The notes below the pieces were generated by a model. That model did no database searches, was not told the DNA's origin, and was given only the letters and a program-made list of their open reading frames with translations. Positions 1-7,238 of a stretch of 15,487 bases of DNA are shown here, in pieces (the first letter of the stretch is position 1; the number at the start of each line of letters is the position of its first letter). The position numbers were made by a program, and so were the translations under genes. Source of the stretch: Desulfobacteraceae bacterium (lineage in GTDB: Bacteria; Desulfobacterota; Desulfobacteria; Desulfobacterales; Desulfobacteraceae); NCBI GenBank assembly GCA_022712835.1, contig JAFLJU010000579.1, positions 1 to 15,487 of the forward strand, given 5' to 3'.

Positions 1-281
1 TTCTTTTGTGCGGCCAGTATCCAGACAATGGCCCAGGCCAGGACCACAGGAATGATACCAATGGAAACAAAGAGGACAAGGTTACCGGTCCAGGGCTTGA
101 ACCCTATTGCTGCCGCTATTGGGACCAGGATGGAGAGGACAATACCCCCCCTTTTTGTTTTGGTTAAGGAAACCTTTTTTAGCCTCTTGGTTTTAACAGG
201 GGCTGGTTTGAACATTCTCGGAAGAATCAGGATGCCGGAAATCAACAGAATTAACACAAGAATTTCACTTACTCCGGTCAA
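1..281 (-). CDS. Partial small membrane protein, unknown function (3' end outside window)
   Basis: Reading the minus strand from a TTG at 279-281 gives an open frame that stays open to the window edge (93 codons plus 2 bases). AAAGGAG lies 6 bases before the TTG, and an in-frame stop lies not far upstream, so this is the only well-placed start. The peptide opens TGVSEILVLILLISGILILP, a membrane segment. A basic stretch rich in Lys and Arg follows (about residues 26-45), then two further hydrophobic segments (about 46-62 and 67-90). This is the pattern of a small inner-membrane protein with a cytoplasmic basic loop. I do not recognise the family. The gene is divergent from the cyclic-nucleotide-fold gene at 596. 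The plus-strand frame covering the same bases lacks a ribosome binding site and is taken as a shadow. The TTG start and missing C-terminus limit confidence. Confidence 0.55.
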   Translation of the reverse strand, partial: MTGVSEILVLILLISGILILPRMFKPAPVKTKRLKKVSLTKTKRGGIVLSILVPIAAAIGFKPWTGNLVLFVSIGIIPVVLAWAIVWILAAQK

Positions 282-421
282 GGTATTCTCCTTTGTACTG
301 GGGGTGTCAAAAGCTCTTATATTTCAAAGATCGAGGATTTTGTCAATCCTAATTCAAAGATGAGACTTGGTTTGTCGCCATTGTTGAGGTTATTTTGTCA
401 GTTTCTGTTTAGATTTTTGTA

Positions 422-450
422 TTTACAATGAATATGCTTTTCGTTATATT
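422..450 (+). promoter_or_regulatory. Sigma70-type promoter for the cyclic-nucleotide-fold gene
   Basis: TTTACA (422-427) and TATATT (445-450) are separated by 17 bases, and each hexamer matches five of six consensus positions. Transcription would start near 457, giving a leader of about 140 bases that contains the 13-bp tandem repeat. The call is inferred from sequence alone. Confidence 0.5.
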
Positions 451-489
451 GAATTAGACATTTTGGATAAAATCGAACTTTATTTCCAT

Positions 490-515
490 ATTCACTTCTC
501 AAATTCACTTCTCAA
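490..515 (+). repeat. Perfect 13-bp tandem duplication
   Basis: ATTCACTTCTCAA occurs at 490-502 and again, without a gap, at 503-515. It lies in the predicted leader of the gene at 596. It may be a slippage product or a duplicated binding element. Confidence 0.85.
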
Positions 516-595
516 AAACATCTGTATCATTCATCTGCCAATAGAACTGTTATTCCAAATTCTTTCTAAATTACCTAAACGAAAGGAGGAAAAAC

Positions 596-1093
596 ATGCT
601 TACACTCGCCATGCTTGAAGAAATGCACATTTTTCAAGATTTTAATTCGGATCAATTGAACAAAATTTTGGAACTTTGTATTCTTGAAACTTTTCAGCAG
701 GACCAGATACTTTTTACGGAAGGGGAGGCCGCCCAGGACATGTGGATCGTTATTGACGGCCGTGTTGAGTTGCGGTTTGAAATGCCCAATGCAAATGCCA
801 CAACTAAAGATAATATGATATCAACACACCATAACGAGATTCAGGAATCCCAGGTATTTGGATGGTCCTGTTTTATTCCTCCCTATAAGATGAGGCTTTC
901 AGCCTATTGCGCCTCAAGAAGATGTCAGGTGGTTAAAATTAATGCTGAAAAATTAAAGAAACTAATGGCCTCAAATACGGATATCGGGTTTAAAATAATG
1001 GGATATATTGTTCATGTCCTGGGGTACAGGTTTAAACAAATGCAGGAAGAAGTGGTTAAATTTCTTGGCATCAACATGATGAATTCCTGGTAA
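596..1093 (+). CDS. Stand-alone cyclic nucleotide-binding fold (Crp-like sensor domain) protein
   Basis: This 165-residue protein has the double-stranded beta-helix fold of the Crp/PKA regulatory-domain family and nothing after it. Its start resembles many Crp sensors (MLEEMHIFQDFNSDQL, residues 6-21), followed by the strand pattern LFTEGEAAQDMWIVIDGRVEL (39-59) and a phosphate-binding-cassette-like stretch from FGW (88-90) to MRLSA (99-103). The C-terminus (about 118-155) is helical, like the Crp dimerisation helix, but no helix-turn-helix follows, so it cannot bind DNA as Crp does. The Glu of the usual FGE motif is Trp90 here, while an Arg (R100) is kept at the matching distance. Ligand binding may therefore be altered or lost. 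The start is fixed by AAAGGAGG at 582-589. The gene stands alone, convergent with the J-domain gene. It probably acts by protein-protein contact in the cytoplasm; partner unknown. Confidence 0.8.
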   Translation: MLTLAMLEEMHIFQDFNSDQLNKILELCILETFQQDQILFTEGEAAQDMWIVIDGRVELRFEMPNANATTKDNMISTHHNEIQESQVFGWSCFIPPYKMRLSAYCASRRCQVVKINAEKLKKLMASNTDIGFKIMGYIVHVLGYRFKQMQEEVVKFLGINMMNSW

Positions 1094-1150
1094 ATTTGCT
1101 GCTAAAGGCTTTAGGGCTTGGGTTTGAAGCCATACACCTTGAATCTTAAT

Positions 1151-1684
1151 TCAACCCTTTTTCAGGGCACCATATGCTTTTTGTATTTCCAGAAATTTTT
1201 CATAGGCAAGGTGTGAGAATTCCTCTCCCAGATGTGAGACCTTGTCCGGGTGGTATTGTTTTATTTTTTCTTTATAGGCTTTCCTGATTTCTTCCTGTGT
1301 GGCATTGTCCGGAACTCCTAATATTTCATGATCAGATTTGAAGCAAGAAGTTCCATTGCTTGAACTGTTTTGGTCTTTCTTTTTTTTACCCGGATTTTTA
1401 CCCGGATTTTGATCCGTATTTTCGTAAGGAGCCTGCTTAGGGTTTCTATGCCGGGAGGTTTTTTCATGATTCCCTGGGGATTTTCTAGTTCCCCCAACCG
1501 TCTTTTTCTTAAAAAGAAACCAGGGAAGCTCCCCATGCCGGATCAGATGGTAAATGGCAAAGATGACAAGCGAGTCATCAACCCAGCCGACATAGGGAAC
1601 CAAAAGGTCAGGGATAATATCCACAGGACTGATCAAATAGGCCAGGCCAAACAGAATCAACATTATTTTCAGGTACAGATTCAT
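1151..1684 (-). CDS. DUF1232 (YkvA-like) and J-domain fusion protein
   Basis: This 177-residue protein has two recognisable ends. Residues 3-56 form a DUF1232-type segment: a hydrophobic helix, then SPVDIIPDLLVPYVGWVDD (19-37), the family hallmark, then a second hydrophobic stretch. Residues 57-117 are a basic, low-complexity linker rich in Lys, Asn, Pro and Gly. Residues 118-177 are a J domain with HPD at 145-147 and the helix pattern EEIRKAYKEKIKQYHPDK. J domains stimulate DnaK ATPase; there is no Gly/Phe region or zinc finger, so this is a specialised class C co-chaperone, probably membrane-associated through DUF1232. It is the last gene of the plsB operon. Its ATG lies 8 bases after the dapB stop and has no clear Shine-Dalgarno, which suggests translational coupling. 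The client is unknown. Confidence 0.85.
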   Translation of the reverse strand: MNLYLKIMLILFGLAYLISPVDIIPDLLVPYVGWVDDSLVIFAIYHLIRHGELPWFLFKKKTVGGTRKSPGNHEKTSRHRNPKQAPYENTDQNPGKNPGKKKKDQNSSSNGTSCFKSDHEILGVPDNATQEEIRKAYKEKIKQYHPDKVSHLGEEFSHLAYEKFLEIQKAYGALKKG

Positions 1685-1692
1685 AACCGGTT

Positions 1693-2526
1693 TCAGTTTT
1701 GATTTAAAACATCGATCATGGTGAAAAGTTGTTTGGTATTTTCCTTTAGCTGCATTTTTTTACTTAAATAGACAACCGCATCAAAGGTGCCGCTGACATA
1801 AATATCCCTGCCGTTGATATTGTGTTTAATTTCGAACAGGGAAGACCCGTCTGCTGCTGTGAGGGTGTAAGTGTGCCATCCATGTCCGGACAGGTGTTCT
1901 TTGGGAATCAACCATTGGTTTTCCTGAACCTTGGGGTCCCGGATCTGTTGGATTTCTTCCATCTTGAAATCAGCGCCCAGTTCATTGAAATAGCCTACCA
2001 TGGCTTTGGCCGTCCCGGAGGTATCAGCCTTTCCCTGTTGGTGGCTCTCCTTGACTTCAAGGGAATACCCCGTGAAAAGACCCGGGAATGTTTTGGCTGC
2101 ATAGTCCATCATGGCCTGGAGCCCCACAATCTGTTTGGCCATGTTCGGGGCAATGACGGCGGCAGAGTTTCCCTTTTGAACCGTTTCTTCAAGTTTTTCC
2201 CGGTCTCCCCCGGTGGTTCCCATGACAAAGGGGATCTTGTGTTGGGTATAAAATATCGCATTGCCATTCACGGCACTTGGGTGGGTATAATCAACGGCTA
2301 TGAACGCGGGATACTTGGCAAGCAGTTCTTTTACGATTTCATCCCTTGTATCGGGTTTAAGAAGAGAAAAATTTTGGTTATCCACCAGTGTGGTGGTATC
2401 TGTTATATCTGCGCCGGTCAGGGAATAGGGCATGACAATGAAGCGGTCATCTTTCATGCCCGCGGCAGCCATGATTCGGGAAACATTTCCAGGCAGTCCG
2501 TTAATCATAATAGGTATTTTTTTCAT
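1693..2526 (-). CDS. dapB: 4-hydroxy-tetrahydrodipicolinate reductase, plant type
   Basis: DapB reduces the product of DapA with NAD(P)H to tetrahydrodipicolinate, on the route to meso-diaminopimelate and lysine. The 277-residue protein shows an N-terminal Rossmann-type start (IMINGLPGNVSRIMAAAG), VDYTHPSAV at 78-86, GTTGGDR at 103-109 and the substrate site SHQQGKADTSGTAKA at 161-175. These match the plant-like DapB branch (TIGR02130-type) rather than the classical bacterial form, whose signature is HHxxKxDAPSGTA: the first His is Ser161, and Lys166 and SGT (170-172) are kept. The Shine-Dalgarno AAGGAG (minus strand, 2541-2536) overlaps the TAA of the upstream fusion gene, so the two are co-translated or coupled. 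It sits third in the operon after plsB and the MurU-AmgK-like gene, which fits supply of peptidoglycan precursors. Confidence 0.93.
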   Translation of the reverse strand: MKKIPIMINGLPGNVSRIMAAAGMKDDRFIVMPYSLTGADITDTTTLVDNQNFSLLKPDTRDEIVKELLAKYPAFIAVDYTHPSAVNGNAIFYTQHKIPFVMGTTGGDREKLEETVQKGNSAAVIAPNMAKQIVGLQAMMDYAAKTFPGLFTGYSLEVKESHQQGKADTSGTAKAMVGYFNELGADFKMEEIQQIRDPKVQENQWLIPKEHLSGHGWHTYTLTAADGSSLFEIKHNINGRDIYVSGTFDAVVYLSKKMQLKENTKQLFTMIDVLNQN

Positions 2527-2539
2527 ATTTTAAAACTCC

Positions 2540-4288
2540 TTATAGTGTGTTTACAAGTTTAGACAATGCAGGAAAGCGATTCATTCGCCTGAGGGTGGAT
2601 TTCAAAGATCCCACGGCATGTGGGATATAGGATTCAAATTTTTTTTTACCCTTGACCCGGGAAAGAAAGGCAAATGCTCCTAAAAACTGAAGATTCCGGG
2701 TCAGACAGCAAAATTGATAACATTCTTTGAATTCATCTTGTTTTATTGTTGAATCAATCTCCAGTCGGAGCAGGGTATAGGTAAGCATTTCTTCCTGCAC
2801 AATTTGGGGCAGTTTAACATAGGGATCGATTAAAAGGGAAGCAAGATCATACTGCAAGGGGCCGATTCGAGCGGATTGAAAATCAATGAAATAGATTTTT
2901 TTATCATGGACCATGATATTTTTAGACTGCATGTCCCTGTGCATCAACCCATTATGGGCATATTTTAAGGCATTGTCGGCAATGATGCCAAACTCCTGGG
3001 CATATGATTCAAACAAACAGTTTTTCCCAAGGTAATCCTGGATAAATGCCGTCATGAAATAGGCACACTCTTTTTCCAGGATAAGTTCCTTTGAGTAGGT
3101 GGGGGTCTGGCAGGTCCAGTTGGTATCAAAGTTTTGGACGCCTGCCTGGGAAAATTCAATGAGATGGTCAATGACATTTTTATAAAGATCTACTACCTGT
3201 GTCGGGTTTTGGCTTTGGTTTACCAGGGTGGCCAGGTGGATATTTCCCAGGTCTTCCAGGGCAACCTGCCCGGAAAGAGCGTCATACCCAAGGATTTTAG
3301 GGACACAAATATTTTTGGATGCCAAATGGGTGCCGATGCTGACAAAGGCTTTCAGCTGGGACAGGTTATCACTTTGATCCATGCAAATCCCATGATCAGA
3401 GATGACCAGGGAACGCTTCCCATGCACAGCCCTGAACCATAATCGGTCCGAGCCGTCTCCGGTGATGGGATTAATGTTAATTTCACCAAGGTTGTTCTCC
3501 GGCAGACCCAACAGGTGAGCGCTTAACGTTTGTTGGGAAGTTTGTACATAGGAAGGGATCGTGCCGATATCTTTCCAGAAAATCTGTTCCATCACCTGGG
3601 CTTTTATCTGTTTGCTTTGGGTTAGCTTTTTATAGATATCAATGCTGGAAAATTTTTCTTGATCTTGTGTGCCTGACCCACCCGATCCATCAGGTCCATA
3701 AGATGATTTTGGCATATGCAAATAGATGTCAGGGGATAACACCTGAATTCCGGTAAATGCAAGCCCCTTTCCCGAAGGAGACTCAAAACTTTCAATAAAC
3801 CCTTCTTCATCTACCTGGATCTTGTTGAATTCGGGATAATCATGAAGGACCAGGGTCGCCAGGATCTGGTTAGTCTGGGTCTGATTGGTCTTGGTCCCGG
3901 TCTGGTTTGCCAGTATCTGGCTTGCCAGGTGGGCCTCATATACTTGTCGGAGGTCCACATTACAAAAAATATCAGCATTGATCACAAAAAAAGGATCGGA
4001 GTCCATGAAGGGCCGGATATTGGCAATGGCACCACCTGTATCCAGAATCCTGGGTTCGTGGATGGTTTGAATTTTGTCCTTAAAGTGGTGCTGTCGGACA
4101 AAGGCCTCTATTTGTTCGTGGCAATGGTGGGTATTTACAAAAATTTGATCACATCCGCATTGCATCAGTCGTTCAATGGCAAAGTCCAGTACAGGTCGCT
4201 GGTTGAGCGTGAACAGCGGTTTGGGGAAGTTATGGGTATAGGGCAACAACCGGGTGCCGAATCCTGCGGCCAGAATGAGTGCTTTCAT
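2540..4288 (-). CDS. Bifunctional sugar-1-phosphate nucleotidyltransferase / anomeric sugar kinase (MurU-AmgK-like fusion)
   Basis: This 582-residue protein is a two-domain fusion. Residues 1-250 are a nucleotidyltransferase: LAAGFGTRLLP (6-16), FPKP (21-24), the metal-binding NAD at 104-106 and WKDIGT at 238-243, as in MurU and ManC/RfbA relatives. Residues 270-582 are an APH/choline-kinase-like kinase: GDGSDRLWFR (277-286), LEDLG (344-348), catalytic HRDMQSKN (450-457) and the metal-binding IDFQSA (468-473). In Pseudomonas, separate AmgK phosphorylates MurNAc/GlcNAc at C1 and MurU makes UDP-MurNAc, bypassing fosfomycin-sensitive de novo synthesis. This fusion could do both steps in the cytosol. 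A namZ homologue 4 kb upstream supports MurNAc as substrate. Two low-complexity inserts interrupt the first domain (about 124-141 and 198-210). The start lies 6 bases after the plsB stop. A different sugar substrate remains possible. Confidence 0.8.
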   Translation of the reverse strand: MKALILAAGFGTRLLPYTHNFPKPLFTLNQRPVLDFAIERLMQCGCDQIFVNTHHCHEQIEAFVRQHHFKDKIQTIHEPRILDTGGAIANIRPFMDSDPFFVINADIFCNVDLRQVYEAHLASQILANQTGTKTNQTQTNQILATLVLHDYPEFNKIQVDEEGFIESFESPSGKGLAFTGIQVLSPDIYLHMPKSSYGPDGSGGSGTQDQEKFSSIDIYKKLTQSKQIKAQVMEQIFWKDIGTIPSYVQTSQQTLSAHLLGLPENNLGEININPITGDGSDRLWFRAVHGKRSLVISDHGICMDQSDNLSQLKAFVSIGTHLASKNICVPKILGYDALSGQVALEDLGNIHLATLVNQSQNPTQVVDLYKNVIDHLIEFSQAGVQNFDTNWTCQTPTYSKELILEKECAYFMTAFIQDYLGKNCLFESYAQEFGIIADNALKYAHNGLMHRDMQSKNIMVHDKKIYFIDFQSARIGPLQYDLASLLIDPYVKLPQIVQEEMLTYTLLRLEIDSTIKQDEFKECYQFCCLTRNLQFLGAFAFLSRVKGKKKFESYIPHAVGSLKSTLRRMNRFPALSKLVNTL

Positions 4289-4294
4289 GTTTTG

Positions 4295-6940
4295 CTAGGA
4301 CACCGTCAGCCGGATTAACCGGTCAATAATTTCTTTATAATAATCAATTTGAATTTGATCCTCGGAGCCCAAAATATCGTTTCTGGCAAAATAAGTAGCT
4401 GCATTTCGGTAATTGACCAAAGACAAAGATTCCTTGAGGGTAATATGATTGCGTTTATACAGTTTGTTGCCAAAGGACTGGATCTTTTTGGTCTGTTCCT
4501 TGGCATCATATTTGTCTGTTTTTTCTTTTTCCAGGAAGAGCAGACAGGTTTTATAGGATTCAAAGAAGGGGAGCAAAAAGGCGGCAAACCATTTGAGCTT
4601 TCGAAGCCCCTGGGAGGTCAGGTTCAGTATGTCTGCCTGATTGGGGTCCGGAACGAGTATGCCTTCGTTGATAAACCCCTTGATACATTTTGAGATTTGC
4701 TCTTCCGGTGTGATTTCATCATCATAGGAAAACTCATCGGTAAATATTTTTTGCAAAAATTTATACCGATGCACCAGGTCGGACAGGGAAAATTTAAATT
4801 GGTCAATCTCAAGAATGGCCAGGGCCGTGTAAGCTGCCGGCACAAAAAAGCAGATGGCAGAGTTCTTATAGTAGTCCAGAATGGCCCGTTTGTTGTGTTT
4901 GACAATGAAGGTAGTGTTGTCGGAAATTTCTTCTTCATCCTCGTCGGCAAGTTCAATAAAGGTTCTGGAGATAAAGTTCTGGATGACGGTGTTGATAGCC
5001 TGACTCTGGTCCATGATCAGGGTGTCAGAAAGGTCCACCTGGTTGAATGTCAAAAGATTCATATAGGTGTTTACCCGTTCAATCATCTGTCTTTTTACAA
5101 AGTTATTTTTATCCCCATTGAGGATGGCGGAAGCCACAATCCCATGGGGGGTGACAATGGCATTCTCATTTATGGAATTGATCAATTTGTATCCGAACTG
5201 TTTTACAAATTGCATGTATTCCTGGTCGGTGCTCCTGGAAAGGCCAATATCCTTTTCCTTTAAATAGTCCTTCAAAGACAGGGGTTCATCAAACTTGATA
5301 TACACCTTTCCATATTTTTTTTTCAAAAATTTCCGGGTATTGAGCAGCCCTTTGAGGGTTTCAGGACTTTTCTTTCCCCCTTCTATCTCTTTTAAATAGG
5401 CATCCTCTTCAAGAACCCTGTCGTACCCGACAAAGACCGGGACAAAATACAGGTTGTCACAAGCCCCATTCAGATAGGCTCTGATGATCATGCCAAGTCC
5501 GCCGGGTCTGGGGGTCAGCAGTTTTCCGGTGCGGCTTCTGCCGCCTTCGATAAAAATTTTAAGATTAAATCCTTCGTAGAGCAGCTTTTCAAGGTAGGCC
5601 CCAAAGATTTTTGTATAGAGTTCAGCCCCCTTAAAGGTGCGTCGTATGAAAAAAGCACCGCCTCCCCTGAAGATGGGGCCCAGGGGCCAGAAGGAGAGAT
5701 TTTTTCCTGCGGCAATGTGGGGGCAGGGCATGTTGTTTCTTAACATCACATAGGGCAACAACAGATAGTCCAGATGGCTTTTATGACAGGGGATAAGAAT
5801 CAGAGGGGCTTGTGTTGATTTTTCCCTCATTCGGTTGATTTCATTTTGATTGAGGACCAATCCATCGAATATGTTATTAAATACCCAGGTTAACAACAAA
5901 TTTAAAAAACTTATAACCCTCATGTTATAATTGGCAGCAATCTCATTGCTATAGGAAGCCGCCTTTTTATTGATTTTATAGAGGGGACGGTTGTTTTTTG
6001 CAGCATAATCCGCCAGATATTCCTTGAGGGATTTCCGGGTCAGGATATCCTCGGTTATTTCCTGGCGGGATTTTAAAACAGGTCCGGTAATACTTTTTCT
6101 CTGGCGGTTTAAAATATCCACCAAATGGCTTCTTAGCCGATGGGTTTGAAATTCTGCATCCAGGCTGTCAATTTCCGGCAGATTGATGAATTCTTTTAGG
6201 TTCACAGGATTTGCCACGGCCACTCTAATCTTTTCCGGTTGCCGCACCAGGAGAAAAAGTCGTTTAATGAGACCTGGTTTTTCATGGGTCCCCAAAAGGA
6301 TATCCCCGAGGCTTGGGTCCTTGTGCCAGGGTTTTGTAACATAGATGATATCTTCTGGCACAATGATCACCTGTGTATCGGTCTGTTTTTGAAGTTCAAT
6401 CAGATGAAATAAAGGGTCTGGGGTGGATTTTATGAATCGTTTGTAAAAATTTTCTTCTTCAATGAGAAAGACAAACCCGGTTTTTTTGTTTAGGAGTTCT
6501 TTTTGTGCAACCCCGGATGTATAAAGATCCTTGACATGGAAATGATGAAGAAAATAATCAAAGTGGGACAATAGAATTCTGGCAACCCTTTTGATAGGTA
6601 AAAGGAAAAAAAAGCTAAAGTCAAACCCGACCTCAGGAAAAGGCAAATTAAGGGGGGCAAGTTTTGTGTGGTAATATAAAAAATCAAATATTCGTTTGTT
6701 TTTACTTGCAAACACAACAATACAATCTGGTTCGATATTTTTAATTTTATCAAGGTTATGGTCATCAAAGGGGATTTTTCTAACAAGGCGGGTCATGATT
6801 TTTTTGATGATATAGCTTAGATTCCCGGGGTAAATACTGGTGTAGTAGTCCTGGGTGTCCCCTAACAGGCAATCTATATATTGGCGAAGCCTGGCTCTGG
6901 TATTGGGCACAAGGCGTTTAATCTTTTGAAATAAATTCAT
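4295..6940 (-). CDS. plsB: Glycerol-3-phosphate 1-O-acyltransferase PlsB
   Basis: PlsB transfers an acyl chain to the sn-1 position of glycerol-3-phosphate, the first step of phospholipid synthesis, at the inner membrane. All acyltransferase blocks are visible: HKSHLD (386-391, catalytic His and Asp), GGGAFFIRR (426-434), EGGRSRTGK (465-473) and VPVFVGYD (500-507). At 881 residues it is somewhat longer than E. coli PlsB (807), mostly before the catalytic core, and it keeps a long C-terminal region. I place the start at the ATG at 6938-6940, preceded by GAAGGA at 7 bases. An in-frame ATG 13 codons further upstream (6979) encodes a poor, basic N-terminus without its own ribosome binding site. 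It is first in a four-gene operon with the MurU-AmgK-like fusion, dapB and the J-domain gene, linking membrane and cell-wall supply. Confidence 0.93.
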   Translation of the reverse strand: MNLFQKIKRLVPNTRARLRQYIDCLLGDTQDYYTSIYPGNLSYIIKKIMTRLVRKIPFDDHNLDKIKNIEPDCIVVFASKNKRIFDFLYYHTKLAPLNLPFPEVGFDFSFFFLLPIKRVARILLSHFDYFLHHFHVKDLYTSGVAQKELLNKKTGFVFLIEEENFYKRFIKSTPDPLFHLIELQKQTDTQVIIVPEDIIYVTKPWHKDPSLGDILLGTHEKPGLIKRLFLLVRQPEKIRVAVANPVNLKEFINLPEIDSLDAEFQTHRLRSHLVDILNRQRKSITGPVLKSRQEITEDILTRKSLKEYLADYAAKNNRPLYKINKKAASYSNEIAANYNMRVISFLNLLLTWVFNNIFDGLVLNQNEINRMREKSTQAPLILIPCHKSHLDYLLLPYVMLRNNMPCPHIAAGKNLSFWPLGPIFRGGGAFFIRRTFKGAELYTKIFGAYLEKLLYEGFNLKIFIEGGRSRTGKLLTPRPGGLGMIIRAYLNGACDNLYFVPVFVGYDRVLEEDAYLKEIEGGKKSPETLKGLLNTRKFLKKKYGKVYIKFDEPLSLKDYLKEKDIGLSRSTDQEYMQFVKQFGYKLINSINENAIVTPHGIVASAILNGDKNNFVKRQMIERVNTYMNLLTFNQVDLSDTLIMDQSQAINTVIQNFISRTFIELADEDEEEISDNTTFIVKHNKRAILDYYKNSAICFFVPAAYTALAILEIDQFKFSLSDLVHRYKFLQKIFTDEFSYDDEITPEEQISKCIKGFINEGILVPDPNQADILNLTSQGLRKLKWFAAFLLPFFESYKTCLLFLEKEKTDKYDAKEQTKKIQSFGNKLYKRNHITLKESLSLVNYRNAATYFARNDILGSEDQIQIDYYKEIIDRLIRLTVS

Positions 6941-7238
6941 GGAATGTTCCTTCTTTTTATGACCATAAAAACAATGCATTTTTAGGATTCAATTAGTATC
7001 AAAGCTTAGGGGCAATGGCAATCTTAATTATTCTTGCCAAGGGGTGCCAAATGGAGGGGAAAATATTCGAAACAAGCGGCCAACAGGTGCTTTTGATCAA
7101 GAGAGCCGGTGGACTAAAATAGCCTTGATTAAAATTATTCCCTGTGTTATTTCTCTTTATCTATTAACAATCGCATTATCTGTTAAATGGTATCACATTT
7201 ATTATAGTTGAACTAAAAGCCTTAAGGAGGATATTATT
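6941..7238. other. Divergent intergenic region between plsB and the small membrane protein gene
   Basis: This 298-base region must carry promoters for both neighbours. It contains a sigma54-like element pointing to plsB (7035-7049), a short dyad around TTGATCAA (7090-7103) and a Shine-Dalgarno AAGGAGG (7224-7230) for the plus-strand gene. AT-rich TATTAT/TATAGT candidates lie near 7199-7208, but none has a good partner hexamer. I see no gene in it. Confidence 0.5.
7035..7049 (-). promoter_or_regulatory. Sigma54-like (-24/-12) promoter candidate for the plsB operon
   Basis: On the minus strand TGGCACCCCTTGGCA keeps the GG and GC at the required 10-base spacing and differs from TGGCAC-N4-TTGCA at one core position (TGGC instead of TTGC). 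A start near 7024 would give an 84-base leader to the plsB ATG. I did not identify an enhancer site. The element is also a simple direct repeat of TTGGCA, so chance is possible. Confidence 0.35.

Larger units (their letters stand above)
282..595. other. Divergent intergenic region, AT-rich
   Basis: This 314-base gap separates the partial minus-strand membrane protein from the plus-strand gene at 596. It holds a sigma70-type promoter (422-450), a perfect 13-bp tandem duplication (490-515) and a strong Shine-Dalgarno for the right-hand gene (582-589). I see no convincing small gene or structured RNA in the rest. Confidence 0.6.

Noticed and set aside
28..363. Plus-strand open frame of 111 codons at the left edge
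   Set aside because: No ribosome binding site and a basic, low-complexity product. The minus strand gives a membrane-protein frame with a good Shine-Dalgarno that runs off the window.
1102..1131. Two small stem-loops between the convergent genes (CTAAA/TTTAG and GGCTT/AAGCC)
   Set aside because: Stems are only 5 bp and no T tract follows on either strand, so I do not call a terminator.
1822..2562. Plus-strand open frame of 246 codons
   Set aside because: It lies almost wholly antisense to dapB, which has clear family motifs; the product has no recognisable domain and no ribosome binding site.
6941..6979. Longer plsB start 13 codons upstream
   Set aside because: The extension MHCFYGHKKKEHS is unlike PlsB N-termini and the better ribosome binding site GAAGGA lies inside it, serving the ATG at 6940.
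7090..7103. Dyad CTTTTGATCAAGAG upstream of the small membrane protein gene
   Set aside because: Only the central 8 bases are a perfect palindrome; no second copy is seen and it is too far from any good promoter to support an operator.
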